Origin: an uncultured cyanobacterium
GTDB lineage: Bacteria; Cyanobacteriota; Cyanobacteriia; Cyanobacteriales; Nostocaceae
Assembly: GCA_903848645.1 (NCBI GenBank)
Contig: CAINGU010000032.1
Coordinates: forward strand, 16,460-80,459
DNA: 64,000 nucleotides
Reading direction: 5' to 3'
Shown here piece by piece: positions 44,022-54,155 of the stretch. The translations under genes were made by a program, and so were the position numbers. The notes below the pieces were generated by a model, which saw nothing but the letters and a program-made list of their open reading frames with translations, ran no database searches and was not told the DNA's origin. Numbering within the stretch: position 1 is the first letter of the stretch; the number at the start of each line of letters is the position of its first letter.

Positions 44022-44513
44022 CTACATCACCCGCAAACCCAAAATCATTAAATCTCGTTCCACACCGTCCAAATCAGCAATTTTTGGTAAATTTCCCCAA
44101 GCTTGAAAACCGAACCAAGCAAATAACTTTAAACTAGGTTGATTATGGGCGAAAATAAAACTAACTAACGTCTTTAAACCTAAATTGGGACTTTCCTGAA
44201 TTGCTTTTTCTAAAAGTTGTTTTCCCAAGCCACGTCCTTGAAAATTTGGAGCAATATAAATACTAATTTCCGCTGTAGAATAGTAAGCTGGTCTACCGTA
44301 GAATGATTGAAAGCTCAACCATCCAGCAATTACACCCTCGGTTTCCACTACCCAGAGGGGACGCTGTGAGGGGACTCGTCCTTGAAACCAAGCTAAACGA
44401 CTTTCCACAGACACAGGTTCTAAATCAGCGGTAGCCATGCGGCCAGGAACAGCAGCGTTGTAAATGGCGACAATGGCGGGTAAATCGGTTTCTGTGGCAT
44501 GGCGGATGATCAT
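44022..44513 (-). CDS. GNAT N-acetyltransferase (phosphinothricin acetyltransferase-like)
   Basis: The 163-residue protein has the GNAT fold. The N-terminus is IIRHATETDLPAIVAIYN, the acetyl-CoA site is IYIAPNFQGRGLGKQLLEKA (Q/RxxGxG/A type), and a C-terminal PSLKLFAWFGFQAWG motif follows. This arrangement matches the pat/MnaT-like group that acetylates amino acids or methionine sulfoximine; the real substrate is unknown. Confidence 0.87.
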   Translation of the reverse strand: MIIRHATETDLPAIVAIYNAAVPGRMATADLEPVSVESRLAWFQGRVPSQRPLWVVETEGVIAGWLSFQSFYGRPAYYSTAEISIYIAPNFQGRGLGKQLLEKAIQESPNLGLKTLVSFIFAHNQPSLKLFAWFGFQAWGNLPKIADLDGVERDLMILGLRVM

Positions 44514-44593
44514 TGCTGCTATCTGGGCAAAATTCTTGATAAAATATGTTCAAATAATACAGCGTTAAGAGGTCATTTCTCGATAATTTTCTC

Positions 44594-45313
44594 TTAAAAC
44601 CGGACTTTGTACAACTCAAATAATTCTCCTAATTGGCGTTTGATTATCTTAGCACCTCCAGCTTTAATGGTTTTTTCCCACTCAGCGACGGGTTCGAGAA
44701 ACACCTCTGCACCCAAATAAGTTTCTAACACAGCCCAATCTTCTGCTAAAGGCTGTTCTGAATTAAGAACATCAAATACAAAATGTCCTCCTGGTTTTAA
44801 TACTCGCTTAACTTCCACCAAGACAGCATTCCAATATTCTAGGGGAAAATAGCAACTAAATCCTGTGGCAATTACTAAATCAAATTGATCTTCAGGATAA
44901 TTTAAATGATGTGCTGCACCTAATTCTACACCTTTGAATAATTTTGAGTTTAATTGTGAACCACGGGAGTTGAGAGTATCTTTGGCTATATTACTAATTT
45001 CTTGCCCATAAAAGAATGCTTGCCAATCTCTCCAAGGATAGATTAAAAAGCTAACACCACAACCAATATCTAAACAATGTTCGTTTTTTTGAGGTTGAGC
45101 AATTTCCCAAAATGGTGAAACTATTCTCTGGCTTAATCTGCCATTTTTCCATTCCTGAAATATTGGCATTGCTTCTACTTCGTCGGGTACTGCAAATTTC
45201 TGATTTTGATATTGACGATTAAAGCGATATGCTATTTGTGCTATTCTCTCTTGCCATTTGTCTGGGGAATAGGTTTTATTTTTATAAGAATTAGAAGGTG
45301 GATTTTTAGACAT
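44594..45313 (-). CDS. Class I SAM-dependent methyltransferase
   Basis: The 239-residue protein contains a Rossmann methyltransferase core: CLDIGCGVSFLIYPWRDW (motif I), then FDLVIATGFSCYFPLEYWN and a VLKPGGHFVFDVLNSE motif. The N-terminal 60 residues (PDKWQERIAQIAYRFNRQYQ) are extra. It lacks clues to the substrate; similar cyanobacterial proteins are annotated only as methyltransferases. It lies 80 bases upstream of the GNAT gene, but transcription coupling is not evident. Confidence 0.85.
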   Translation of the reverse strand: MSKNPPSNSYKNKTYSPDKWQERIAQIAYRFNRQYQNQKFAVPDEVEAMPIFQEWKNGRLSQRIVSPFWEIAQPQKNEHCLDIGCGVSFLIYPWRDWQAFFYGQEISNIAKDTLNSRGSQLNSKLFKGVELGAAHHLNYPEDQFDLVIATGFSCYFPLEYWNAVLVEVKRVLKPGGHFVFDVLNSEQPLAEDWAVLETYLGAEVFLEPVAEWEKTIKAGGAKIIKRQLGELFELYKVRF

Positions 45314-45369
45314 TTATTAGTTTGGTAATAGGTAATAGGTAATTTTCTTCGTCCTTCTTTATGATTTAT

Positions 45370-45391
45370 GGGCGCAGGCCCTGCGCCCCTA
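45370..45391. repeat. Dispersed palindrome, GGGCGCAGGCCCTGCGCCC family
   Basis: This copy is identical in its core to that at 15144-15165 and begins 3 bases before the ABC gene stop region at 45395. Confidence 0.85.
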
Positions 45392-45394
45392 CTT

Positions 45395-47044
45395 TCAAGC
45401 TTTTGCTAATAGAGGTGCAGCAGCTAAGAGGGTTTGGGTGTAGGGATGTTGGGGGTGAGCAAAAATTTGTTTAGTCTGTCCTAATTCAACTATTTTACCA
45501 CCATTCATCACGGCAATGCGATCGCACAAAAATCTTGCTAACCATAAATCATGGGTAATGAACAAATAAGTTAAATCAAACTCTGCTTTTAATTGTAACA
45601 TCAAATCGAGAACTTGTGTTTGCACACTAGCATCTAACATACTCACCGGTTCATCACATATTACCAATTTTGGACGAGTAATTAAAGCTCTTGCAATAGC
45701 TACCCGTTGTTGTTGTCCCCCAGATAAATCGGAAGGATAACGTTGATAATATAATTCTGCGGGTGTTAATCCCACTTTTTCCAACATCCATAAAACCTGT
45801 TCTTTGGCTTTCTCAGCATTAGCCAAATTATGAATTAATAAAGGATCTGCTATACTTTGTCCTACCGTCATAGCTGGATTTAAACAAGCATGAGGATCTT
45901 GAAATATCATTTGGATTTGTCTCCGGGAAGAACGAATTTCTTGACGGGACAAACTGGTTAATTCCTGTCCTAAAAATTCGACTTTTCCCGATGTCGGACT
46001 AATCAATTGTAAGATAGTTCTCGAAAGTGTACTTTTTCCACAACCAGATTCTCCAACCAATCCTAAAATTTCTCCAGAATACAATTCTAAGTTAATCCCA
46101 TCTACAGCTTTAACTGTTTGACCTTCTCCCTTAAATATTCGTTCAATAAAATTTGGTTCTATAGTATAATGCTGTTTGAGTTCCGTAATTTTTAAAATGG
46201 GATTTGTCTTTTCTGTTTCCTGTTCTCCGTTCCCTGTTCCCGCTTCGTCAACTGCTTGAATATGTAAAGCTGCTTTTAACAAAGATTGAGTATATTCATG
46301 TTGAGGATGAGCAAATACAGTTTCCGTTTTCCCCATTTCCACCATTTTACCCTGATACATGACCCCAATGCGATCGCAATATTCTCCTACCATTGCTAAA
46401 TCATGGGAAATTAATAATAATCCCATATTTTCTTCCCCACACAATCGCGTTAATTCTTGGAGAATTTGAGCAGAAACAGTCACATCTAAACTAGTAGTTG
46501 GTTCATCAGCAACAATTAACTTAGGACTCAATAACAAAGCCAAAGCAATAGCTACCCGTTGACGCATTCCTCCGCTAAACTCATGGGGGTACTGACTCCA
46601 ACGACTAGCAGGAATTTTCACTTTTTCCAAAGTCGCTAAAGCCTTGTCCTTAGCTTGCTGTTTGGATAATTCCGGTGCATGAGCTTGTAAAGTCTCAATA
46701 CAATGATTACCAATAGTCATCAATGGATCAAGGCGCGTCATAGGATCTTGGAAAATCAAAGCTACCTCTTCCCCCCGAAACTTCCGCATTTGCATGGGTG
46801 TCAAATCTAATACAGATTGCCCATGAAAATTTACTAATCCTTTAACGCGACTAGAGGCAGGTAACAAACGCATAATTGCCCGTCCAATAGTGGATTTACC
46901 ACAACCAGACTCACCCACCAATCCCATTCTTTCCCCAGGCTGGAGAATAAAAGATACATCATCAACCGCCCAACTTTCTACTTCCCCACCCCGTCGAGGA
47001 TAAGCTACACGGAGGTTTTCAACACTAAACAAAGCTTCACTCAT
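45395..47044 (-). CDS. Double ATP-binding protein of a peptide/nickel-type ABC transporter
   Basis: The 549-residue protein is a fusion of two ABC ATPases of the DppD/DppF (OppD/OppF) class. Walker A motifs are GLVGESGCGKSTIGRA (about residue 37) and GLVGESGCGKSTLSRT (about 330). Signatures are FSGGMRQRVAIALALL and LSGGQQQRVAIARALI, and Walker B motifs are LIVADEPTTSLD and LVICDEPVSMLD. Such proteins power uptake of oligopeptides or nickel/metal complexes. The permeases and binding protein are not adjacent. Confidence 0.93.
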   Translation of the reverse strand: MSEALFSVENLRVAYPRRGGEVESWAVDDVSFILQPGERMGLVGESGCGKSTIGRAIMRLLPASSRVKGLVNFHGQSVLDLTPMQMRKFRGEEVALIFQDPMTRLDPLMTIGNHCIETLQAHAPELSKQQAKDKALATLEKVKIPASRWSQYPHEFSGGMRQRVAIALALLLSPKLIVADEPTTSLDVTVSAQILQELTRLCGEENMGLLLISHDLAMVGEYCDRIGVMYQGKMVEMGKTETVFAHPQHEYTQSLLKAALHIQAVDEAGTGNGEQETEKTNPILKITELKQHYTIEPNFIERIFKGEGQTVKAVDGINLELYSGEILGLVGESGCGKSTLSRTILQLISPTSGKVEFLGQELTSLSRQEIRSSRRQIQMIFQDPHACLNPAMTVGQSIADPLLIHNLANAEKAKEQVLWMLEKVGLTPAELYYQRYPSDLSGGQQQRVAIARALITRPKLVICDEPVSMLDASVQTQVLDLMLQLKAEFDLTYLFITHDLWLARFLCDRIAVMNGGKIVELGQTKQIFAHPQHPYTQTLLAAAPLLAKA

Positions 47045-47335
47045 AATTAATTATTTTTAGGAATTACGCATTAGGAATTACGCATAAGTAAGGGAAAAAC
47101 GAACCACGAAGGCAAGAGGGTTTTAGAGAGTTATTGCGTAAGTCCTGATTTATAAAATTATCAATTTCAAACTGACTCCTGACTCTTGATTCCTGACTTC
47201 TGAATTCTTGTGTATACCTGCAATATACTGTAATAATTTTCGTTATAATATAGCATTAAGAATTATAAATATTCTTTGCTAATTAAAAATTGCAAAGATG
47301 TTTATAATTGATACCGTTTAATTTTACCTTTCTGT

Positions 47336-48220
47336 ATGAATACTGATAAAGTAGTGATAAATTGGCAACAATTAACCTCATCTGATGTAGTTGCTAATAC
47401 AACCCCCAATTTCTTCGCAGAAATTGTCCAAGAAACTTTTGCATTAACTCGTCGTCTGTTTATTCAACTCCAACGCCGTCCTTCTAGCTTTGTAGCCGGG
47501 ATTATTCAGCCAGTAATGTGGTTAGTTTTATTTGGGGCTTTATTCCAAAATGCTCCCAAAGGCTTGTTTGGAAGTCCGACAAATTACGGACAATTTCTAG
47601 CAGCAGGTGTCATAGTATTTACCGCTTTTGCTGGGGCTTTAAATGCCGGTTTACCAGTCATGTTTGACAGAGAATTTGGCTTTTTAAATCGCTTGCTGGT
47701 TGCACCTTTAGCTTCGCGCTTTTCAATTGTTTTTGCTTCTGCTATTTTTATTATTAGCCAAAGTTTATTACAAGCGGCAGTAATTGTAGCAGCAGCGGCA
47801 TTTTTAGGGGCTGGCTTACCAAATTTTACTGGATTATGTGCGATCGCTCTCATTGTCTTCCTGCTGGCTTTGGGTGTAACGGCAATTTCCCTGGGTTTAG
47901 CTTTTGCATTACCGGGACACATTGAACTTATCGCCGTAATTTTTGTTACTAACCTACCGCTATTATTTGCCAGCACGGCTCTAGCACCTTTATCTTTTAT
48001 GCCTGGTTGGTTGCAGGTTATCGCTACCCTCAACCCTCTTAGCTATGCGATTGAACCGATTCGCTATTTGTATCTACACAGCAATTGGAGATTGAATGAT
48101 ATCGTCATGCACGCCTTTTGGGGTGATGTTACCTTTGGGATAGCGTTGTTAGTATTACTAGGTTTTGCTGTAGTGGCGTTACTGAGTATTCAACCCCAAT
48201 TACGCCGAACTCTTGCTTAA
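47336..48220 (+). CDS. ABC-2 type transporter permease
   Basis: The 294-residue protein has six membrane helices and the ABC-2 pattern: LFIQLQRRPSSFVAGIIQPV before helix 1, FDREFGFLNRLLVAPLA in the loop, and ATLNPLSYAIEPIRYLYLH near the end. Such permeases export lipids, polysaccharides or drugs. No ATPase is adjacent. It precedes a small secreted-protein gene at 19 bases, so the two may be co-transcribed. Confidence 0.88.
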   Translation: MNTDKVVINWQQLTSSDVVANTTPNFFAEIVQETFALTRRLFIQLQRRPSSFVAGIIQPVMWLVLFGALFQNAPKGLFGSPTNYGQFLAAGVIVFTAFAGALNAGLPVMFDREFGFLNRLLVAPLASRFSIVFASAIFIISQSLLQAAVIVAAAAFLGAGLPNFTGLCAIALIVFLLALGVTAISLGLAFALPGHIELIAVIFVTNLPLLFASTALAPLSFMPGWLQVIATLNPLSYAIEPIRYLYLHSNWRLNDIVMHAFWGDVTFGIALLVLLGFAVVALLSIQPQLRRTLA

Positions 48221-48239
48221 CATGATGAGGAGAAATTCT

Positions 48240-48629
48240 ATGAAAAGATCATTTTTACCAGTTCACAAAATTATTGTTGCCACTATTGCCGGTATTAGCT
48301 TTGCTTCTATGCTAGTGGCAGAACCTACCTTAGCTGATCCTAATCAACCTTTTAATAGTTTGGAAAGCGATCGCAATAGTAATCCTTTGTCTAATAATAG
48401 CTCAGACTTCAATCCGTTGAACTTGGTGCATCAAGCACAAATGGGAACTATCCAATGGAATGATGATGAACAAAATCAAAAGTTAGATCAAGCAGCAGCA
48501 GCATTTAAAGCTGCACAAGATCAACGTCTTCAGTCTCAGAACCAACAAAACCCAAGTGCATCACCAATTACATCTAACCTAAATCAAAATCTATTGCCCG
48601 TGCAAATTTTACCATCATCAGGTAAATAA
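48240..48629 (+). CDS. Small secreted protein, Asn/Gln-rich
   Basis: I choose ATG 48240 (MKRSFLPVHKIIVATIAG), 7 bases after GAGGAG (48227-48232). The 129-residue protein has a signal peptide ending near VAEPTLADP, then a low-complexity, Asn/Gln/Ser-rich mature part with QKLDQAAAAFKAAQDQRLQS, which looks helical. No family is recognised. Location after the ABC-2 permease suggests a related role, but this is unproven. Confidence 0.65.
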   Translation: MKRSFLPVHKIIVATIAGISFASMLVAEPTLADPNQPFNSLESDRNSNPLSNNSSDFNPLNLVHQAQMGTIQWNDDEQNQKLDQAAAAFKAAQDQRLQSQNQQNPSASPITSNLNQNLLPVQILPSSGK

Positions 48630-48747
48630 AACCTAAAGGGGGTGACAAAATTCCTCAATCCCCTCTTGATTCTGTGTCCTCTGCGCCTCTGCGGTTAGAT
48701 AAATTATCTTTAAAAAGACAGAGAACGCAGAGGAAAAAACTCAATTC

Positions 48748-49185
48748 TTATAATCCAAGTTGTGCTAAGACATCACTAGCGTGGGTAGCAGTATTCACAG
48801 AAGCATCAACATGAACAATTTTGCCATTACCATCAATGACGTAGGTAACACGCTTGGCATAACCACCACCATCAACATCAAAAGCTTTAATTAGAGATTG
48901 GTCGGTGTCAGCCAATAGGGGAAAATTCAGATTATATTTATTGGTGAATGCTTGATGAGACACTTCATCATCAGCACTTACTCCCAAGACAACTACATCT
49001 TTGTTTTGGTATTCAGCTTGGGCATCCCGGAAGCTACAAGCTTGTTTCGTGCAGCCGGGTGTGTCATCTTTGGGGTAAAAGTAGAGAACTACAGTTTTAC
49101 CAGCAAAATCAGATAATGAAACTACATTGCCGTTAGTATCTTTAGTGGTAAATGCAGGTGCGTCTGTACCAACTGTTAGAGCCAT
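48748..49185 (-). CDS. prxQ: Peroxiredoxin Q/BCP type
   Basis: This thioredoxin-dependent peroxidase reduces hydrogen peroxide and alkyl hydroperoxides. The 145 residues contain YPKDDTPGCTKQACSFRD with peroxidatic C45 and resolving C50 five residues on, as in PrxQ. No signal peptide is present, so it is cytosolic. The gene stands alone on the minus strand. Confidence 0.93.
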   Translation of the reverse strand: MALTVGTDAPAFTTKDTNGNVVSLSDFAGKTVVLYFYPKDDTPGCTKQACSFRDAQAEYQNKDVVVLGVSADDEVSHQAFTNKYNLNFPLLADTDQSLIKAFDVDGGGYAKRVTYVIDGNGKIVHVDASVNTATHASDVLAQLGL

Positions 49186-49333
49186 GATTCACCTTGTCCT
49201 GTTTAGAAATCTTTATGCCATGAGAATTTTACAATAATTTACAATATTTAAATAACTTGCTGATCTAATATTCTCCCAAAGAAGTATTTATTTCCAAAAC
49301 ATTGACAAAAAGCACAACTTAGAGTAAATAAAA

Positions 49334-49738
49334 ATGCCTACTGTGGATTCCCCAAATCTGAAACCCTTGGTTTATACTAGTAAAGCCCTAGAAAGAGCCG
49401 AGCGATCGCTAATCTGTTCCCCCTTTAATCTCAGCTTATTTATAGCGATGACCAGTCAAAGTATCCAACTGGGTGCTATAGCGATGGATAAAGGGATTAA
49501 GCAAAGTTACACCAAGCACCCATTATCAGAATTAACCTGTGAAAACGCTTTAGCCTGGTTAATAGATGTCGGAGTATTGCGGCGAGAAGTTGATGGCCAG
49601 GGAATTACAGATAGTTTTCGCCTAACTCCCCTGGGACATCAATTGATCGGCAAGTTAAAAGATCACAATTGGCGTAGTCCCTCACTGAGCGATCGCTTTA
49701 ATGATTTTATTATTCGTTGGTGGCGTTTACCCTTTTGA
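49334..49738 (+). CDS. Conserved cyanobacterial protein (Npun_F0494-like)
   Basis: The 134-residue protein is soluble and has the look of a winged-helix fragment: KALERAERSLICSPFNLSLF, then NALAWLIDVGVLRREVDGQG and FRLTPLGHQLIGKL. It resembles a protein family found across filamentous cyanobacteria, possibly the one named after Npun_F0494; I am not certain. No function is known. It lies 128 bases upstream of cobQ. Confidence 0.6.
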   Translation: MPTVDSPNLKPLVYTSKALERAERSLICSPFNLSLFIAMTSQSIQLGAIAMDKGIKQSYTKHPLSELTCENALAWLIDVGVLRREVDGQGITDSFRLTPLGHQLIGKLKDHNWRSPSLSDRFNDFIIRWWRLPF

Positions 49739-49765
49739 CAGATATTGATTGTGGTGAAAACTCTT

Positions 49766-49788
49766 GTGGGGTGGGCATCTTGCCCGCC
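49766..49788. repeat. Dispersed palindrome, GTGGGGTGGGCATC family
   Basis: This copy (GTGGGGTGGGCATC then TTGCCCGCC) lies between the small conserved gene and cobQ. It matches the copies at 15793, 17239 and 60757. Confidence 0.8.
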
Positions 49789-49866
49789 ATACTTATGCAA
49801 GTTAAAAAAATAACAGCTTATTCACCGATGCACTACCAATCTAAACATACTAAATTATAATTAAAA

Positions 49867-51363
49867 ATGAAATCAATCATGGTAGTGGGAACAACATCTC
49901 ACGCGGGGAAATCACTGATCACCACAGCTATTTGTCGGATTCTTTCCCAGCGCGGCTGGCGAGTAGCCCCCTTTAAAGGTCAAAATATGGCTTTAAATGC
50001 CTATGTTACTGCCAGTGGGGGAGAAATTGGCTATGCTCAGGCAGTGCAAGCTTGGGCTGCGGGAGTAACACCCTTAGTAGAAATGAATCCAATTTTACTT
50101 AAACCCCAAGGGGACATGACATCCCAAATCATCCTCAAAGGTAAAGCCATCGGTAAAGTTAGTGCCACAGACTATTATGAACAATATTTTGAACTTGGTT
50201 GGCAAACTATTAAAGAATGTCTAGAATACCTATCTACAGAGTTTGATGCCCTAGTTTGTGAAGGTGCTGGTAGTCCCGCAGAAATTAATCTCAAACACCG
50301 AGATTTGACTAATATGCGGGTTGCAAAATATTTAAATGCACCTACATTATTAGTTGTTGACATTGATAGAGGCGGGGCGTTTGCTCATGTAATCGGAACA
50401 CTAGAACTATTAGACCCAGATGAACGCGCCTTAATTAAAGGAGTCGTGATTAATAAATTCCGGGGACAAAGATCAATTCTCGAACCGGGAATTAAATGGT
50501 TAGAAGAACGCACAGGTATACCTGTTGTCGGCGTAATTCCCTATTTAGAACAAGTTTTCCCAGCGGAAGATTCCCTAGATTTACTAGAACGGAAACCAGC
50601 AAAAGCTAACTCGGAACTGAACATTGCCGTAATTCGTTTACCAAGAATAGCCAATTTTACCGATTTTGATCCCCTAGAATCAGAACCATCAGTAACAGTA
50701 AATTATTTACATCCTAAGCAAGATTTAGGACATCCAGATGCAGTAATTATCCCAGGAACAAAAACCACTATTGCCGATTTAACAGTTTTGCAAAAAAGCG
50801 GCATGGCAGAAGCAATTCAAAACTATGCGGCTTCTGGTGGCACAGTATTAGGTATTTGTGGCGGTTTCCAAATGCTGGGGCAGACTATCGCCGATCCAGA
50901 GGGAATAGAAGGACAAGCTGGTAAATACCAAGGATTAAATTTATTACCAGTAAAAACAGTAATTACAGGTCAAAAAATTGCCCGTCAGCGCCAAGTTACC
51001 TCCAATTATCCGCAAATGGGCTTACCTGTAACAGGGTTTGAAATCCACCAAGGGCGAACTACTGGCATCAGCACTTCCCTATCACGGATAGAAAAACCAG
51101 GGGATCAAAAATCCTGTCACCCGCTATTTGATGATTATAATTTAGGTTTAGTAGATAGTTGTCAATCAGTTTGGGGAACATATCTGCATGGGATTTTTGA
51201 TAACGGCCCTTGGCGACGGGCTTGGGTAAATCGTCTGCGTCAACAACGGGGTTTGCAATCTTTACCAACAGGTGTATCTAACTACAGAGAACAGCGAGAA
51301 CAGATTTTAGATTCTTTAGCGACCCAAATTGAAGAACATTTAGACTTAACACCGTTCTTATAG
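49867..51363 (+). CDS. cobQ: Cobyric acid synthase
   Basis: CobQ (CbiP) amidates four carboxyl groups of adenosylcobyrinic acid diamide using glutamine. The 498-residue protein has the P-loop-like GTTSHAGKSLITTAICRIL, the synthetase region FKGQNMALNAYVTASGGEIG, and a C-terminal class I glutaminase domain with nucleophile C in GICGGFQMLG and FEIHQGRT and HGIFDNG segments. It stands alone; no cobalamin riboswitch is recognisable upstream. Confidence 0.96.
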   Translation: MKSIMVVGTTSHAGKSLITTAICRILSQRGWRVAPFKGQNMALNAYVTASGGEIGYAQAVQAWAAGVTPLVEMNPILLKPQGDMTSQIILKGKAIGKVSATDYYEQYFELGWQTIKECLEYLSTEFDALVCEGAGSPAEINLKHRDLTNMRVAKYLNAPTLLVVDIDRGGAFAHVIGTLELLDPDERALIKGVVINKFRGQRSILEPGIKWLEERTGIPVVGVIPYLEQVFPAEDSLDLLERKPAKANSELNIAVIRLPRIANFTDFDPLESEPSVTVNYLHPKQDLGHPDAVIIPGTKTTIADLTVLQKSGMAEAIQNYAASGGTVLGICGGFQMLGQTIADPEGIEGQAGKYQGLNLLPVKTVITGQKIARQRQVTSNYPQMGLPVTGFEIHQGRTTGISTSLSRIEKPGDQKSCHPLFDDYNLGLVDSCQSVWGTYLHGIFDNGPWRRAWVNRLRQQRGLQSLPTGVSNYREQREQILDSLATQIEEHLDLTPFL

Positions 51364-51377
51364 TCACAGTCAGGAAG

Positions 51378-51399
51378 TAGGGGCGCAGGGCCTGCGCCC
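51378..51399. repeat. Dispersed palindrome, GGGCGCAGGGCCTGCGCCC family
   Basis: Inverted copy of the family at 15144 and 45370, directly after cobQ. Confidence 0.85.
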
Positions 51400-51423
51400 C
51401 TTTTCAGCAAGTCCTCAATCACA

Positions 51424-51456
51424 AGATCCCCGACTTCTTGAAGAAATCGGGGATCT
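51424..51456. terminator. Bidirectional terminator between cobQ and ftsH
   Basis: AGATCCCCGA (51424-51433) pairs perfectly over 10 bases with TCGGGGATCT (51447-51456). It lies between convergent genes ending at 51363 and 51473. Confidence 0.8.
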
Positions 51457-51472
51457 GATTCAAAATTAAACT

Positions 51473-53359
51473 TTACAGTTGGGGTACAAACTGAGACTTA
51501 TCAGGCACTTCAGCATACTCAGCCACAATTTGCCGAAGTTCGTCACCATTAATTGTTTCTTTTTCAATCAACAAATCAACTAAACGATCTGCGAGACTAC
51601 GATGATCACGCATGATCTTCTTGGCGTTTGTATAGCATTCTTCCACAATCATTCTCACTTGAGCATCAATGCGACAAGCGATCGCTTCAGAATACTCAGA
51701 ACGGGTTGTCCAGTCCCGACCCAGGAACACTTCACCCTGTTGGCTTTCCAGGGATAAAGGACCTAAATCAGACATCCCAAATCGAGTTACCATTTGTCGT
51801 GCCATTCCTGACAACTGCTGTAAATCTCCACCCGCACCAGTTGTCACTTCTGCTGCTCCAAAAATTACTTCTTCAGCCGCCCGACCACCTAAAGCACCTG
51901 TAATTCTAGCCTTTAACTGAGAACGGCTAATTAAACCTTGTTCTTCATTAGGCATAAACCAAGTTAAACCTTGTGCTTGTCCTCTAGGAATCAAAGTCAC
52001 TTTCTGTACAGGGTCATGTTCTTTGAGTAAAGTCCCCACCAAAGCGTGACCGATTTCATGGTAAGCAATCAGCCGCTTACTCTTGCTGTCTACCAGGGGA
52101 GTACCTTCCATCCCGGCAACTACCCGATCCACAGCATCATCAATTTCTAGTAAAGTGATGCCTTCTTTGCGTCTTCTAGCTGTGAGAATAGCAGCTTCAT
52201 TGAGGAGGTTAGCTAAATCTGCACCACTAAATCCAGGAGTCCGGCGAGCGATCGCTTCTAAAGACACACTAGGATCTAATTTCTTATTTCTAGCATGAAC
52301 TTGTAAAACTTCCAAACGGCCTTTAATGTCTGGCGCATCTACCTGTACTTGTCTATCAAAACGACCGGGACGCAACAAAGCTGCATCGAGGACATCAGGA
52401 CGGTTAGTGGCAGCAATAATAATAATGCCAGTATTGCCTTCAAAACCATCCATTTCTGTTAATAATTGGTTGAGGGTTTGTTCCCGTTCATCATTCCCAC
52501 CACCAATACCCGCACCCCGTTGACGACCCACAGCGTCAATTTCATCAATAAAGATGATACAAGGAGCGTTATCTTTAGCTTTCTTAAACAAGTCACGGAC
52601 ACGGGAAGCACCCACACCCACAAACATTTCCACAAATTCCGAACCAGAAATGGAGAAGAAGGGAACACCAGCTTCACCGGCAATGGCTTTTGCGAGTAAG
52701 GTTTTCCCAGTTCCTGGAGGACCAACTAACAGCACACCCTTGGGAATGCGAGCGCCAACAGCGGTAAATTTCTCAGGTTGTTTGAGGAAGGTAACAACTT
52801 CTTGTAATTCTTCCTTTGCTTCTTCAATTCCGGCTACGTCATCAAACTTCACCCCAGTTTTCGCTTCCATTTGGAAACGAGCGCGAGATTTGCCGAAATT
52901 CATCGCTTGTCCAGGACCACCGGGCAAATTATTAGAACGACGGAACAAAAAGAATAAACCGGTAATCAATAAAACTGGGAAAATCAAGTTACCCAAAAGT
53001 CCCCAGATTGCCCCATCATTTCGCATGGGATGGGCATCAAAGCTGACTTGCTTTTCTTTGAGCTTTTGGATCAATTCGGGAGCGTTCACAGGTAAATCTA
53101 CCCGCCAATGTTGAGTGCGGTTTTCGATGTCTTGGTCATTAGCTTCAATAATTGCTGTTCTCCCACCATCGTATAGATCCACATTGGTAACACGATCTGC
53201 GTCCAAATATTCCAGAAAGCGCCCGTAGGTCATGCGGGTATTGGCAGCATTTTTACTTGTATCCGCAGGAACGCCTGCAAAAGCGCCTTGCCAAAAGAAA
53301 AAGCCAATGACCAAAGCCAGCACTGACCAAAGTGCTACAACTCTCCAAGAAAATTTCAT
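51473..53359 (-). CDS. ftsH: ATP-dependent zinc metalloprotease FtsH (FtsH2 type)
   Basis: FtsH2-type proteases in the thylakoid membrane remove photodamaged D1 protein in photosystem II repair. I start at M 53359 ([19 protein letters not shown]), the usual cyanobacterial N-terminus; a longer start at 53383 adds 8 residues. The 628 residues have two membrane helices (about 7-27, 118-140), Walker A GPPGTGKT (213-220), the SRH region, and the zinc site HEIGHALVG. Its C-terminus ([18 protein letters not shown]) matches the FtsH2/FtsH3 group. Tandem 18-base repeats lie upstream at 53464-53507. Confidence 0.95.
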   Translation of the reverse strand: MKFSWRVVALWSVLALVIGFFFWQGAFAGVPADTSKNAANTRMTYGRFLEYLDADRVTNVDLYDGGRTAIIEANDQDIENRTQHWRVDLPVNAPELIQKLKEKQVSFDAHPMRNDGAIWGLLGNLIFPVLLITGLFFLFRRSNNLPGGPGQAMNFGKSRARFQMEAKTGVKFDDVAGIEEAKEELQEVVTFLKQPEKFTAVGARIPKGVLLVGPPGTGKTLLAKAIAGEAGVPFFSISGSEFVEMFVGVGASRVRDLFKKAKDNAPCIIFIDEIDAVGRQRGAGIGGGNDEREQTLNQLLTEMDGFEGNTGIIIIAATNRPDVLDAALLRPGRFDRQVQVDAPDIKGRLEVLQVHARNKKLDPSVSLEAIARRTPGFSGADLANLLNEAAILTARRRKEGITLLEIDDAVDRVVAGMEGTPLVDSKSKRLIAYHEIGHALVGTLLKEHDPVQKVTLIPRGQAQGLTWFMPNEEQGLISRSQLKARITGALGGRAAEEVIFGAAEVTTGAGGDLQQLSGMARQMVTRFGMSDLGPLSLESQQGEVFLGRDWTTRSEYSEAIACRIDAQVRMIVEECYTNAKKIMRDHRSLADRLVDLLIEKETINGDELRQIVAEYAEVPDKSQFVPQL

Positions 53360-53463
53360 CTTTAATTTGCCTCTAAATGTCAATATGCTCTATAGGGAAT
53401 GTCTAAGCCATGATTTACGTGATTAATTTGATTTAAATGATTAATTAGTTTGTCACAGCCACT

Positions 53464-53507
53464 AATCATAAACATCACAAAAATCATAAACATCATAAAA
53501 ATCATAG
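53464..53507. repeat. 18-base tandem repeat upstream of ftsH
   Basis: AATCATAAACATCACAAA and AATCATAAACATCATAAA follow directly after each other (53464-53481 and 53482-53499), then a partial third AATCATAG. Confidence 0.8.
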
Positions 53508-53675
53508 TTTCAGACGATTTTGTGTAATTTCAGTCTGGGAATGAGATGTTTTATGACAGATCCACGATTTTTATCAAGAATCTTAATTAAACTTAACTTA
53601 ATTCTAATACAAACTTGCCCTACAAGCACAAGCTCAGGGTAAAAAGCTGATCTAAAAACAGTCGAAAACCTCTGC

Positions 53676-54155
53676 TTACTTAACTTCCGTAATTTTTAAG
53701 GTATAAGGAAAATATTTACCCTGGTGGTAAGAACCAACCCAAATCTCATAAGTACCTTTTAGCCATTCCCCAACAATACCGGGGTTTTTACCTTCAAAGT
53801 CATCGTTACACCATATACCTCCAGGTCCTTTAATGATTAAGGTGGTGTCTTGAGGACTTTCTACTTGCAACTTCAAATAGTCAAATTTACTGGTGAGTTC
53901 TAAAGTGTGGTCTGGTTTTTCATCCGTAAATCCTGAACATGGTCCTGTCACTGTTGTACGTTGTCCCGCTATTTTCTCTCCATGTACTGAACCACCACTC
54001 ATGCCCCGAAGTATCATAGGGTCTGGGGAGAATTTGCGGTTAATAGTCGCATTTCCAAACATCGGTGGTGTTTCTTCAGCATTAACGACTGGATTAAATC
54101 CGACTGTAGTACAGAATATAACTATGATTCCTGTTGTAAAAGCGGTTTTTGACAT
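53676..54155 (-). CDS. Secreted hypothetical protein with PPC-like fold
   Basis: The 159-residue protein has a signal peptide (FTTGIIVIFCTTVGFNPVVN) and then a beta-rich mature region. Its end, FDYLKLQVESPQDTTLIIKG and NPGIVGEWLKGTYEIWVGSY, resembles the pre-peptidase C-terminal type of beta-sandwich domain. Two cysteines (in GPCSGF and GIWCNDD) may form a disulfide. Function is unknown. Confidence 0.65.
   Translation of the reverse strand: MSKTAFTTGIIVIFCTTVGFNPVVNAEETPPMFGNATINRKFSPDPMILRGMSGGSVHGEKIAGQRTTVTGPCSGFTDEKPDHTLELTSKFDYLKLQVESPQDTTLIIKGPGGIWCNDDFEGKNPGIVGEWLKGTYEIWVGSYHQGKYFPYTLKITEVK

Noticed and set aside
49739..49866. Possible cobalamin riboswitch upstream of cobQ
   Set aside because: No B12-box-like core or consistent pairing was visible; only a dispersed palindrome was found.
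52459..53114. Plus- and minus-strand ORFs within ftsH
   Set aside because: They are frame shadows of the strongly conserved AAA and protease domains.
53360..53383. Longer FtsH start (8 extra residues)
   Set aside because: The family N-terminus is [11 protein letters not shown], which begins at 53359.
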